Source: JACKBC01 sp041391125 (GTDB taxonomy: Bacteria; Chloroflexota; Anaerolineae; Caldilineales; Caldilineaceae). From it: 64,000 nucleotides of DNA. Position 1 is the stretch's first letter. Each line of letters begins with the position of its first letter. A program made the position numbers and the translations under genes. Positions 47,429 to 57,121 of this stretch are shown piece after piece. The notes beneath the pieces are model-generated. The model did not search any database and was not told the origin of the DNA. It saw only the letters and a program-made list of their open reading frames with translations. The stretch is taken from positions 159,640-223,639 of the forward strand of contig JAWKON010000004.1 of the NCBI GenBank assembly GCA_041391125.1. Direction: 5' to 3'.

Positions 47429-47536
47429 CCGGTCGAGTAGGGGCGGCAGTATGCCCCGTATCAGGTTTCAAACGGAGTCGCACCCGCTCACTCTGGTTTC
47501 GATACGCTGCCAACGGCCGCAGCTACTCAACCGCCG
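47429..47536. repeat. junction inverted repeat, copy F (complete)
   Basis: CCGGTCGAGTAGGGGCGGC at the left, CTACTCAACCGCCGTTCGC at the right, with TCAGGTTTCAAA (degenerate) and TGGTTTCGATACG inside. It lies between atpF and atpA. The following ~45 bp (TTCGCTC..CTTGATGC) resemble those after copy C. Confidence 0.75.
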
Positions 47537-47695
47537 TTCGCTCCCCTGTTCGTCGGCCAAAATGGCTTAACTTGATGCTTATGGGTCGCAAACCGCACCT
47601 ACGTTAGGCGATTCTATGATTTTGGATGCGACTGTGAAACCAAAGCAGATGATGCTGGTCACTTTTTAGACGACACATTCGCTGCTATTCAGCGG

Positions 47696-49142
47696 ATGCT
47701 GGATGCGCATCACGCCAGGCTGGTGGACCGCGAGTTTGGCTCCGTCACCTTTGCCGGGCAGGGGATTGCCCGCGTGCATGGGCTATTTGGCGTGCAGTCC
47801 GAGGAGCTGGTCGACTTTGCCGATGGGCCGCAAGGCATGGCTTTCAACCTGGATCGCGACGAAGTCGGCGTGATTTTGCTGGGGGACGAAACGCAGATAC
47901 GCGCCGGCAGCGAAGTCTATCGCACGGGGCGGGTGATGGATGTGCCGGTGGGGCGGGCGCTGTTGGGGCGCATTGTAGACGCCACGGGCCAGCCGCTGGA
48001 CGATCTCGGCCCGATTGCGGCCACGCAGCGGCTGCCCATTGAGCGCCCGGCGCCGCCCATTATGCAGCGCGCGCCGGTGGCCGTGCCCCTGCAAACCGGC
48101 ATCAAAGTCATCGACGCGCTGCTGCCTATTGGCCGCGGCCAGCGCGAGCTGATCCTGGGCGACCGGCAGACGGGCAAATCGGCCATTGCGCTGGATAGCA
48201 TCATCAACCAGCGCCACACCGGCGTCATCTGCATCTATTGCGCCATTGGGCAGCGCAACAGCGCCACCGCCAAGCTGATCGCCGATCTGCGCCAGCATCA
48301 CGCGCTGCCGTATACCATTGTGGTGGTGGCCGGCGGTGAAGATCCGCCTGGCCTACAGTTCATTGCGCCCTACGCCCGCCGCAGCATGGCCGAAGCCTTT
48401 ATGCAGCAAGGCCATGACGTGCTGATTGTCTATGACGATCTCACCCTGCGCCCGCGCCTATCGCAGGCTATCGCTGCTGCTGCGCCGCCCACCGGGCCGC
48501 GAGGCCTATCCGGGCGACATATTCTATATTCACGCCCGGCTGTTGGAGCGGGCGACGCGGCTGCGCCCGGAGCACGGCGGCGGTTCGCTGACGGCGCTGC
48601 CCATTATCCAAACGCAGGCGCAGGATATGTCGGCTTATATTCCGACCAACCTGATTTCGATTACCGATGGCCAGATTTATCTGTCGCCCAATCTGCTGCA
48701 AAAGGCGCTGCTGCCGGCGGTGGATGTGGGCAAGTCTGTCTCGCGCGTGGGCAGCAAGGCGCAACTGCCGGCCTATCGCGCGGTGGCGGGCGATCTGCGG
48801 CTGGCCTATGCCCAGTTTGAGGAGATGGAGGTCTTCGCCCGCTTTAGCACCCGGCTGGATGAGGAGACGAAGCACACGTTGGCGCACGGGCGGCGTGTGC
48901 GCGAAGTGCTCAAGCAGCCCCAATTTGCGCCCATGTCCGCTTTTGAGCAAGTGGTAGCGCTGCTGGCGGTAACGCAAGGACTGTTTGACCATTTTGGCAT
49001 GGACAAAGTAGCGTCGGCCACGCAGGCCATTTTGCAAGCCGTGCGCAACGAATTGCCGCTGCTGGGTCAGCGGTTGGAAAGCGGCCAACCTCTAGGTGAT
49101 GCGAACCGCGAGCTGATTTGCGTACGGCGCGGCACGCCCTGA
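47696..49142 (+). CDS. atpA: N-type ATPase subunit alpha (one frameshift)
   Basis: The product reads MLDAHHARLVDREFGSVTFAGQGIARVHGLFGVQSEELVDF.., with nucleotide-binding GDRQTGKSAIALDSI (Walker A), YDDLT, LLLRRPPGREAYPGDIFYIHARLLERATR and ALPIIQTQAQDMSAYIPTNLISITDGQIYLS. One base near 48445 shifts the frame. Homologues begin ~12-15 residues earlier, and LDDTFAAIQR is coded in frame just upstream (~47668), so the N-terminus is cut by another shift near 47620-47660. Alpha is the non-catalytic head subunit. About 485 residues. Confidence 0.85.
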
Positions 49143-49244
49143 GGTCAGTATAAAGGGACGATGTTCATTTTCAATTTAAAATGAAAAATTGAGGGATGAT
49201 TCATTTGGGCAAGACGATAGGTTTACCAAATGAGGTCAGTGAAC

Positions 49245-49346
49245 GCCGGTTGAGCTGCGGCAGTATGCGGCCGTATCGAAGGCGCCAAGTACGCAGGTCG
49301 ACTCTCGTTTCGATACGGCCCAAACTGCCGGGCCTACTCAACCGCC
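49245..49346. repeat. junction inverted repeat, copy G (complete)
   Basis: GCCGGTTGAG..GCGGCAGTATGCGGCCGTATCGAA at the left and TTTCGATACGGCCCAAACTGCCGGGCCTACTCAACCGCC at the right. It fills part of the 277-bp gap between atpA and atpG, in which no gene is present. Confidence 0.75.
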
Positions 49347-49419
49347 TGATAGCCCTATCAAAAAGTGCAAACCAAATTCTGAACCAGCCCAAAATTAAAA
49401 ATGAAAGGCGCCTGTAACG

Positions 49420-50314
49420 ATGCAAACCCTGGACGCCCTAAAACGCAAAATTGAAAGCGCCGCAGACCTGCTGTCGGTGGTGCAGACTGAAGGCGCTGGC
49501 CAACGGTCAGCATTCGCCACGTAGAGCAGGCGGCAGCAGCGCTGGCTGAATACAACCGCACCATCGATATGGGGCTGCACATCGTGTTGCGCGCCCGCGA
49601 AAACATTGGCATCCTGGCCGAATATGAGCCGGGGGGACGCAAGGGGCTACTGCTTTTTGGCACCGATCAAGGGCTGTGGCCAGTTCAATGAACGTGTCGC
49701 CACCTTTGCCATCGATAAGCTCAACAGCATGCACATCCGCCATGTAGGTCGCGTCTTTTTGGCGGTTGGCGAACGGGTGGCCGAATTATTGGCCGAGGCG
49801 GAGCAGAATGTGGAAGCGGTCTTCCCTTCACCCAGCAGCATTACGGGCATTACGCCGCTGGTGCGAGATTTTGCTGCTGAAAATAGATGCATGGCGGGCG
49901 GAAAAAGCGATTGATGAAATCTGGCTCTTTTACAATCGGCCCGCGACCAGAGCGATTTTTCAACCGCGGATGGGGCGCCTGTTGCCGCTCAATCTGGCCT
50001 GGCTCCAAGAGCTAAAACAGACGCCGTGGCCGTCGCGTGTCCTCCCCACCTTTACGGCCGAGCCAGACCATCTCTTTGCCCTGCTCATCCGCCAGCATCT
50101 ATTTGTCACGCTGTACCGGGCCGGCGCCGAATCGCTGGCCAGCGAGGATGCCAGCCGCCTGGCCGCCATGCAGAACGCCGAGCGCAACATCAAAGAGCGG
50201 CTGGATGAGTTGAACACCCAATATCATCACCAGCGCCAGCATTCGATTACGGCTGAATTGTTGGATATTGTGGCGGGATATGAGGCCGTGATGGGTGGGG
50301 AGGCATTCACGTAG
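49420..50314 (+). CDS. atpG: N-type ATPase subunit gamma, frameshifted
   Basis: ATG 49420 opens MQTLDALKRKIESAADLLSVVQT, then a shift at about 49490 leads to VSIRHVEQAAAALAEYNRTIDMGL. Further on it reads KGLLLFGTDQGL.GQFNERVATFAIDKL. The last frame (from ~49870) ends LASEDASRLAAMQNAERNIKERLDELNTQYHHQRQHSITAELLDIVAGYEAVM, the conserved C-terminal helix of gamma. About 285-298 residues. It is the rotor shaft of the N-ATPase. Last gene of the operon. Confidence 0.8.
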
Positions 50315-50317
50315 CGG

Positions 50318-50495
50318 AGACTGCGATGCACGGCTCCCCAAACCTCCGCGTTGTAGTCGAGAGATCAGCCGTGCGTTGCAGTCGGAGTAGTCCAATTTGA
50401 ACGGTTTTGAACGGTGTGAAATCGCTTCGACTGCAACGCACGGCGGACTTGCTCAAGGAAAGGTCCAAGCTGTTAGACGCCGTGCATCGCAGTCT
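50318..50495. repeat. nested double inverted repeat after atpG
   Basis: Outer 17-bp perfect arms (AGACTGCGATGCACGGC, 50318-50334, complement 50479-50495). Inside them lie 17-bp arms GCCGTGCGTTGCAGTCG (50368-50384) and its complement (50428-50444). All four arms carry variants of GCCGTGCRTYGCAGTC, so one short module occurs four times in alternating orientation. It lies between the convergent atpG and HAF genes. Confidence 0.75.
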
Positions 50496-50508
50496 GCGCT
50501 GGCCCACC

Positions 50509-51606
50509 TTAATAGGCGAAAATGTGCCACTCTTCCCCCAGCGCGCCCAGGTCGACCATGCCCTCTTCGGCCGTCCATAGGAAGGCGTGAACGTGGCCCA
50601 GGAAGATTTCGCTGCACCCCACGATCTGTCCGCGGTCGTTTAGGCCGTGGGCATAGCTCCACGTGCCGCCCAGCGTACCCAGATCGATCATGCCCTCTTT
50701 GGGCGTCCAGATGTAGGCGTGGGCGTCTCCCGTGGGCGTGGTGCTATAGCCGGCGATCTCGCCGCGCTCGTTTATGGCGTAGGCATAGCTCCATTCGCCG
50801 CCCAGCGTGCCCAGATCGATCATGCCTTTTGCCTCGGTCCACAAGAAGGCGTGGAGCGTGCCGGACGCCACTTCACTATCGCCCACAATTTCACCGGCGC
50901 TGTTATTGGCGCGGGCATAGCTATTTGGGCCGCCCAGCGTACCCAGGTCGATCATGATCTGCAACTCGGGCCAGAAGGCGGCGTGAGTAGCGCCGTTGGC
51001 GGTTTCGCTAAAACCCACCGCTTCGCCGCGATCGTTGATGTCGTTGGCCTGGCTAATGGCGCCGCCCAGCGTACCCAAATCCACAATAGAGCCGTCAATG
51101 TTCCAGCGCGCGGCATGGCGCGGCGCCTCTTCGGCGGCGATGGCGGCAGGCTCGACCAGCAGATCGCTTTGGCCCACAGCGTCGCCGCGGTTGTTGATGC
51201 CATAGGCCACGCTCGACTCGCCGCCCAGCGTACCCAGGTCAATGCGGGCGCCATCCACGTTCCACAGCGTGGCATGCACTTCACCCGTTCCCAGTTGGCG
51301 ATAGCCCACCACCTGCCCCACATTATTGGTCGCATAGGCGCGGCTGTAGCCGTCGCCCACCGTTTCCAGATCCACAATGCCCGCTTTGGGCGTCCACAAT
51401 ACGGCGTGAACGTCACCGCTTTGGGATCGACTGTAGCCCACCGAAACGCCCAGATTATTGATGCCAAACGCAATGCTATCGACGGGGCCAGCCGCCACTG
51501 CATCCACATTGGTCATGGTGGTTAGCGACGCCACGGGCTGCACAACGACAATGAACGCGCTAAAAACAGCGATGAACGTCACAATTAGACGGATGTGTCG
51601 CTTCAT
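50509..51606 (-). CDS. secreted HAF-repeat beta-structured protein
   Basis: A 365-residue protein with an N-terminal signal helix (MKRHIRLIVTFIAVFSAFIVVV) and about seven HAF-type repeats of ~45 residues: INxxGxxVGxS..G..HAxLWT.xxGxxDLGTLGG. DLGTLGG occurs five times. Repeats of this kind form extracellular beta-propeller-like or fibrous structures with no known enzyme role. GGAGGGCAAT stands before the ATG. The gene converges with atpG. Confidence 0.8.
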   Translation of the reverse strand: MKRHIRLIVTFIAVFSAFIVVVQPVASLTTMTNVDAVAAGPVDSIAFGINNLGVSVGYSRSQSGDVHAVLWTPKAGIVDLETVGDGYSRAYATNNVGQVVGYRQLGTGEVHATLWNVDGARIDLGTLGGESSVAYGINNRGDAVGQSDLLVEPAAIAAEEAPRHAARWNIDGSIVDLGTLGGAISQANDINDRGEAVGFSETANGATHAAFWPELQIMIDLGTLGGPNSYARANNSAGEIVGDSEVASGTLHAFLWTEAKGMIDLGTLGGEWSYAYAINERGEIAGYSTTPTGDAHAYIWTPKEGMIDLGTLGGTWSYAHGLNDRGQIVGCSEIFLGHVHAFLWTAEEGMVDLGALGEEWHIFAY

Positions 51607-51815
51607 ATTGCCCTCCGGATCGCTTCTGTACTCCTGTCTCTATAAACAGAGTAAAACGGACAGAAATAAACCATATCAGCCATCTGGACAGGATTGAACC
51701 TGGTCGGTGGAGTGGTTATTTTTCCGGCATAATGGTACAATGGCTCACAGTAAAAAACGCCAAGCGGTGGCAAAATCCGGATGGATTCGACTCTTATTTA
51801 TTTGGAGCGCACAAT

Positions 51816-52382
51816 ATGCCGGCACAAAATTCGTCAAACAGATTGCAGGAGGTCGCGACCTTGGGCGGCGGCTGTTTCTGGTGTTTGGAAGCGGTTTATG
51901 TGGAATTAAAAGGGGTGGAAAAGGTGGTCTCCGGCTACACGGGCGGGCAGATTCCCGATCCATCCTACAACGCCGTCTGTTCCGGCGCCACCGGTCACGC
52001 CGAGGTGGTGCAGGTCACGTTTGATCCCAAGGTGATCGCGTTTAAAGAACTGCTGGATGTCTTCTTCACCATCCACGACCCCACCACGCTCAACCGCCAG
52101 GGCGCCGATGTGGGCACCCAATATCGCTCGGCCATCTTTTATCACAATTTGGAGCAGAAAAAGATCGCCGAAGAAGTCATCCAAGATTTTGCCGACGCCA
52201 ACATTTGGGGCCGCCCCCTTGTCACCGAAGTGACGCGCCTGGACCAATTCTACCCGGCTGAGGAGTATCATCAGGACTATTTTGCCCGCAATAGTTTCCA
52301 ACCCTACTGCCAGATCGTCGTTGCGCCCAAAGTGACCAAAGTGCGCAAACAGTTCCTCAACAAGCTCAAAATGATGGCGTAA
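51816..52382 (+). CDS. msrA: peptide-methionine (S)-S-oxide reductase MsrA
   Basis: A 188-residue protein with the catalytic GGCFWCLEAVY motif (the first Cys is the nucleophile). GYTGGQIPDPSYNAVCSGATGHAEVVQVTFDP and QYRSAIFYHN follow, all typical of MsrA. It repairs oxidised methionine in the cytoplasm. There is no MsrB domain attached. The start was set at 51816, with GGAG nine bases upstream; the longer frame has no ribosome site. A strong terminator follows. Confidence 0.92.
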   Translation: MPAQNSSNRLQEVATLGGGCFWCLEAVYVELKGVEKVVSGYTGGQIPDPSYNAVCSGATGHAEVVQVTFDPKVIAFKELLDVFFTIHDPTTLNRQGADVGTQYRSAIFYHNLEQKKIAEEVIQDFADANIWGRPLVTEVTRLDQFYPAEEYHQDYFARNSFQPYCQIVVAPKVTKVRKQFLNKLKMMA

Positions 52383-52396
52383 AGACGCCAAACTCA

Positions 52397-52429
52397 AGCC
52401 CGGCATTCGCAACGAATGCCGGGCTTTTT
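52397..52429 (+). terminator. intrinsic terminator of msrA
   Basis: A perfect 13-bp stem AGCCCGGCATTCG (52397-52409) with loop CAA and complement to 52425, followed directly by TTTTG, 15 bp after the msrA stop. Confidence 0.9.
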
Positions 52430-52449
52430 GATTTCCCGTCCATCCCAAC

Positions 52450-52510
52450 TTGACAACGATTCCCTCTTTGCCATATTATTTCGTTACCGAAATATTCGCC
52501 AACGAAATAA
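52450..52510 (+). promoter_or_regulatory. marR promoter with overlapping palindromic operator
   Basis: TTGACA (52450-52455) and TATTAT (52474-52479) are 18 bp apart. Two palindromes overlap the -10 and start site: ATTTCGTTACCGAAAT (52478-52493) and TTATTTCGTT..AACGAAATAA (52476-52510). This is the usual form of a MarR site, so the regulator probably represses itself and the exporter genes. Confidence 0.65.
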
Positions 52511-52598
52511 TGTACGCTAAGCACAGACATTCGTAAATCGTAAACTTGTGCTGAGTTAAATCGAAGCATCAAAAATCGTAAATCTTCCATCCTTCCCC

Positions 52599-53045
52599 AT
52601 GAGCACATCTCAACAAGAACTGGCCCAACAGGCCGTACACAAATTTCTGCTCATCAACCGGCATCTGCGCCTGTACGCGCGGCAGATGGACGACAAAGGC
52701 ATCAAGCCCAAACAGTTTTCGGTGCTGCGCTTTCTGGCTGAATCGGGGCCGGCCACGGTGGGGCAGGTGCAGGAATTTTTGTACAACAGCCCCAGCACCG
52801 CCTCCGCCGTGATTTCGCAACTGGAAGAGATGGGCTACGTCACGCGCACGCGCTCGGCGGCGGACAACCGCGTGGTCATTGTGGAGGTGACGGCGGCGGG
52901 CGCCGAGCTGGCCGGGCAGACGCCCATGGGCGGCATCCCCCTGCTGCGACGGCGCATTGAAAAACTTTCGCCCGAACGGCTGGCCAATCTAAATGCGGCG
53001 CTGGCCGATCTCATGCAATTAATGGAGGTTCAAGACGAGGCATGA
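52599..53045 (+). CDS. MarR-family transcriptional regulator
   Basis: A 148-residue winged-helix protein. The centre reads FSVLRFLAESGPATVGQVQEFLYNSPSTASAVISQLEEMGYVTRTRSAADNRVVIVEVTAAGAEL, the recognition helix and DNR wing of MarR. It should bind the palindromes at its own promoter and sense a small ligand or drug. Its stop overlaps the start of the exporter gene by ATGA. Confidence 0.9.
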   Translation: MSTSQQELAQQAVHKFLLINRHLRLYARQMDDKGIKPKQFSVLRFLAESGPATVGQVQEFLYNSPSTASAVISQLEEMGYVTRTRSAADNRVVIVEVTAAGAELAGQTPMGGIPLLRRRIEKLSPERLANLNAALADLMQLMEVQDEA

Positions 53046-55033
53046 AAGCTCTCCGACGTGCAGTTCAATTTATGCAGCCCTATCGCATGATCGTGCTCTT
53101 TGGGCTGATCACCACCATTTTGCCCGTAACCATGGAGCTGGTGGTGCCGCGGCTCATGCAGTACATTGTGGACCAGGGCATCCGCGCCAGCAACATGAAC
53201 GCCATTTATTGGGGCTCGTCGCTCATGTTTGGCTCGGCGCTGCTGGGTGCGCTGGCCACGCTGGGCCAAGGCTTTGCGCGGGCGCAGCTTTCGCAAGGCA
53301 TTGCGTTCGACATGCGCACCAAGCTCTTCACCCACATCCAGGCGCTCTCCTATGCCGACCTGGATCGGATGCAGACCGGCCAGCTCATGACGCGCCTTTC
53401 CAGCGATGTGGACACGGTGCGCATGTTTTCCAGCGCCGGGCTGGCGCTGCTGCTGCGAGCGCTGTTGATGATTGGCGGCAGCATGGTCATGCTCTTTGTG
53501 ACGGATTGGGAGCTGGCCTCGATAATGCTGGTGCTGCTGGCCATTATGGGGCTGATATTGCGCGCGCTGCTGCGCACCACCCAGCCGCTCTTTAGCCAGG
53601 TGCAGCGCAAATTGGCCAGCCTCAACACCATTGTGCAGGAAAATCTGGCCGGCGTGCGCGTGGTCAAAGCATACGTGCGCGAGCGCTTTGAGATCGACCG
53701 CTTTGTCGACAGCAGTCTGGACTATCGCGACCAAAACATCCAAGTTGGTCGGCTGATGGCCATGGCGCTGCCGGCGCTGGCGCTTTTCACCAATGTGGGT
53801 ATTGTGGCCATTGTTTGGTGGGGCGGCGCCAGCGTAATCGGCGGGCGGCTCTCGGTGGGCGAGCTGATTGCGTTCAACAACTATTTGATGATCGGCATGG
53901 CGCCGCTGCTGCTCTTGAGCAACATGCTCATGATGGTGTCACGCGCCGAAGCCTCGGCCCAGCGCTATTATGAGCTGCTCGATGCCAAACCGCGCATCCA
54001 GCGGGCGGCCAATCCCTATTTTGGCCAGAGCGCAGCCGCAGCGCCAGCCAACGGCCACGGCCCGAGCCAAACGCATGCCCGCGCCATGCAAGGGCGGGTG
54101 GTCTTCGACAAAGTGTCGTTTCACTACGACAACCGCAAAAATGAAGATGATGACGCCGACGAATATGACGGCAACGGGGCGGCTCACAACGGCTATCGCA
54201 CCCAGCCCGCGCCCGTCGAGCCGACCGCGGTGGCGACCAATGGCGCAAAAGCCCAATTTACCAACGGGTCCAATGGGACCAACGGCGCTCACGGCCCGGC
54301 CACCAATGGCGCGATCCATAATCAATATGGCACCGATGCGGTGGAAGTGCTCAATCAGGTCAGCTTTGCCGTCGAACCCGGCCAGCAGATCGCGCTGCTG
54401 GGCGCCACCGGTTCGGGCAAGAGCACGCTGATCAATCTGCTGCCCCGCTTTTACGACGTGACCGACGGCGCCATCCTGATCGACGATGTGGATGTGCGCC
54501 AATGGGCGCCCGAAATGTTGCGCGGCCGCATTGGCATGGTGTTGCAAGAGACGACCCTTTTCAGCGGCACGGTGCGCGAAAACATTGCCTATGGCCGCCC
54601 CGACGCCACCATGGATGAAATCATCGCGGCGGCCAAAGCCGCCCAGGCCCACGATTTTATCTCCGCCATGCCCGACAGCTACGACAGCATGGTGGAGGCG
54701 CGCGGGGCCAATCTTTCCGGCGGGCAAAAACAGCGCATTGCCATTGCGCGCGCCCTGCTCATCGACCCGTCGATCCTGATTTTGGATGACAGCGCCAGCG
54801 CCCTCGACTTTGAAACCGAGGTGCGCTTGCAGGCCGCGCTGGACAAGCTCATGCAGAACCGCACCACCTTCGTCGTGGCCCAGCGCATCAGCAGCGTCAT
54901 CCACGCCGACCAGATTCTGGTGCTGGACGGCGGCCACATCGCCGCCCGCGGCACCCACGCAGAATTGCTGGCCAGCAGCCCCATTTATCAGGACATTTAC
55001 TATTCACAACTCGGCGAAGACGCGCCGGCGTAG
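53042..55033 (+). CDS. ABC exporter half-transporter with degenerate ATP site and a long NBD insertion
   Basis: A 663-residue protein: six-helix ABC membrane domain (residues 1-320), then the ATPase. Walker A is GATGSGKST and the signature LSGGQ, but Walker B is LILDDSASALD (Asp instead of the catalytic Glu) and the H-loop has Gln (FVVAQRISS). This is the degenerate half of a heterodimer. About 70 residues of Asn/Gly/Ala/Thr-rich sequence (~361-430) separate the FHYDN strand from VLNQVSF inside the ATPase N-lobe. Its partner is the next gene. MarR-coupled drug or lipid export is likely. Confidence 0.9.
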   Translation: MKALRRAVQFMQPYRMIVLFGLITTILPVTMELVVPRLMQYIVDQGIRASNMNAIYWGSSLMFGSALLGALATLGQGFARAQLSQGIAFDMRTKLFTHIQALSYADLDRMQTGQLMTRLSSDVDTVRMFSSAGLALLLRALLMIGGSMVMLFVTDWELASIMLVLLAIMGLILRALLRTTQPLFSQVQRKLASLNTIVQENLAGVRVVKAYVRERFEIDRFVDSSLDYRDQNIQVGRLMAMALPALALFTNVGIVAIVWWGGASVIGGRLSVGELIAFNNYLMIGMAPLLLLSNMLMMVSRAEASAQRYYELLDAKPRIQRAANPYFGQSAAAAPANGHGPSQTHARAMQGRVVFDKVSFHYDNRKNEDDDADEYDGNGAAHNGYRTQPAPVEPTAVATNGAKAQFTNGSNGTNGAHGPATNGAIHNQYGTDAVEVLNQVSFAVEPGQQIALLGATGSGKSTLINLLPRFYDVTDGAILIDDVDVRQWAPEMLRGRIGMVLQETTLFSGTVRENIAYGRPDATMDEIIAAAKAAQAHDFISAMPDSYDSMVEARGANLSGGQKQRIAIARALLIDPSILILDDSASALDFETEVRLQAALDKLMQNRTTFVVAQRISSVIHADQILVLDGGHIAARGTHAELLASSPIYQDIYYSQLGEDAPA

Positions 55034-55139
55034 GGAGTAAGGGTAGGAAGTAGGGAGTAGGGATTAGGCGCGCAACAAGCCCCTCTCCCTACTCCCTACT
55101 CCCTACTCCCTACTCCCTACTCCTACTCCCTACTCCCTA
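55034..55139. repeat. heptamer array (CTCCCTA) with inverted copy, between the two ABC genes
   Basis: GTAGGGAGTA units at 55034-55065 and CTCCCTA repeated seven to eight times at 55086-55138, in opposite sense, so that the mRNA could fold into a long hairpin between the two half-transporters. Confidence 0.75.
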
Positions 55140-55159
55140 ACTAGAGAGGACTTCATCCT

Positions 55160-56994
55160 ATGGCCCATCAAGGCACTTCCAGACCGGCAGCCGTGCGCTT
55201 TGGTGTAGGCGGCGGCAACTTTACAGGTGACTCAGCGCGCAACACGCGCTCCACAGTACGCCGCCTGTTGACCTATTTGCGACCATATCACAGCCGCCTG
55301 TTCATGGTGGCCGGGCTGGTAATTTTGAGCACGGCGGGCAACCTGGCCGGCCCCATTTTGCTGGGCCGCGCCATCGACAACTACGTGATCCCCAACGACA
55401 TGGCCGGCCTATCGCGGCTGGCGCTGACCATGCTGGCGGTCTATGCCGGGGTGGGGCTGTGCGCCATTTTACAGGGGCGACTCATGGTGGGCGTGGGGCA
55501 GGGGCTGGTGGCCGATATTCGCGCCCAGCTTTTCTCTCATTTGCAGCATCTTTCCATGTCCTATCACGACAGCCACAGCTCAGGCGATTTGATGAGTCGG
55601 GTGACCAACGACACCGAGGCCATCAACCGGGCGCTCTCGGATGGGCTCATCGAATTTACCGGCAACATTCTGCTCTTCGTCGGCATTATGGTGAGCATGT
55701 TTGTGCTGAGCTGGCAGTTGGCGCTGGGCACGGTGACGGTGCTGCCGATCATGCTCTGGATCACGGCGCTGGTGACCAAACGCAGCCGGGCGGCCTTTCG
55801 GCAGGTGCAGCGCAATCTGCAGCCATGAATGGCGTCATGGAAGAGAACATTGCGGGCATCCGCGTGGTCAAGGCCTTTGCCCGCGAAGCCGATACGCTGG
55901 AAAAGTTTACTGAAGCCAGCCTAGCCTATCGCAAAGTGGGCGTCAAGGCCGACGTGATTACGGCGGCGCTGGGGCCTATGTTCACCACCATGAGCACGCT
56001 GACCATTTCGATTACGGCGCTGCTTGGCGGCTGGCTGGCGCTGCGCGGGCTGGTGGAGGTGGGCGTCATCGCCACCTTTGTGGTCTATATTATGAACTTT
56101 TTTCGCCCCATGCGCGCCATTGCCATGCTCTACAACGGGCTGCAATCGGCCATGGCCGGCGCCGAGCGCATCTTCGCCGTGTTGGATACGGCGCCCAGCG
56201 TGCAGGATGCGCCGGATGCGCAGAAGGTGGAATTGCAGGGCGCGGTCAAATTTGAGGATGTAAGCTTTGCATATACGCCAGGCAAGCCGGTGCTCATGGA
56301 CGTGAGCCTGGAGGCACAGCCGGGCCAGACCATTGCGCTGGTGGGACCGACCGGCGCCGGCAAAACCACCATCATCAGCCTGCTCAGCCGCTTTTATGAC
56401 GTGACGGAAGGCGCCATTCTGCTGGATGGCCGCGACCTGCGCCAGATCAAGCAGGATTCGTTGCGCCAGCAGTTGGGCATTGTGCTGCAAGATACGTTCC
56501 TTTTTTCTGGCTCGGTGCTGGAAAATATTCGCTACGGGCGGCTGGACGCCTCCGATGAAGAGGTGGTGGCGGCGGCGCGGCTCTCCAATGCGGATCGTTT
56601 TATCCGTCTGCTGCCCGATGGCTATCGCACCCAGGTTTCGGAAAAGGGGCACAACTTTAGCCAGGGCCAGCGCCAGCTTTTGGCCATTGCGCGCGCCATT
56701 CTGGCCGACCCGCGCATCCTCATTTTGGATGAAGCCACCAGCAGCGTCGACACGCGCACCGAGATTCATTTGCAGGAAGCGCTGCTGCGGCTGATGGAAG
56801 GGCGCACCTCCTTTGTGATCGCGCACCGGCTCAGCACCATCCGCAAAGCCGACCTAGTGTTGGTGGTCAATGACCATCGCATCATTGAGCGCGGCACGCA
56901 TGAAGAGTTGCTCGATCGGCAGGGTTTCTATTACGATTTGTATATGAGTCAGTATAGTAGGAGTCAGGTTTTGATGGACAATATGACAGGGTAA
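55160..56994 (+). CDS. ABC exporter half-transporter with canonical ATP site (one frameshift)
   Basis: About 611 residues. The first frame (55160-55828) has a six-helix membrane domain that starts TRSTVRRLLTYLRPYHSRLF. One base near 55820 shifts the frame, and the second continues NGVMEENIAGIRVVKAFAREAD.. to 56994. The ATPase has Walker A GPTGAGKTT, signature FSQGQ (variant of LSGGQ), Walker B LILDEATSSVD and the H-loop FVIAHRLS. The variant signature together with the Asp in the partner Walker B is what heterodimeric exporters with one weak site show. GAGAGGACTTC precedes the ATG. Confidence 0.85.
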
Positions 56995-56995
56995 C

Positions 56996-57087
56996 CGGAT
57001 GACAGGATGACCGGGTGACCGGATGACAGGATGACAGGATGAGCAGATGAGATCATCCCGGCATCCGGTCATCTTGTCATCTTGTCA
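56996..57087. repeat. tandem array (GGATGACA) with inverted copy
   Basis: GGATGACAGGATGACC-type units, then CATCCGGTCATCTTGTCATC, which is the other strand of the same words. It lies between the ABC gene and the two-repeat membrane protein gene. The same words occur in the arrays at 46203 and 57866. Confidence 0.7.
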
Positions 57088-57121
57088 AAGCAATCGGAAT
57101 AAACACGAATAAGATTACGGC

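Noticed and set aside
42683..50314. Housekeeping F-type ATP synthase
   Set aside because: Gene order with beta and epsilon first, AtpQ/AtpR present, and no delta gene match the N-type ATPase rather than the usual B-E-F-H-A-G-D-C order.
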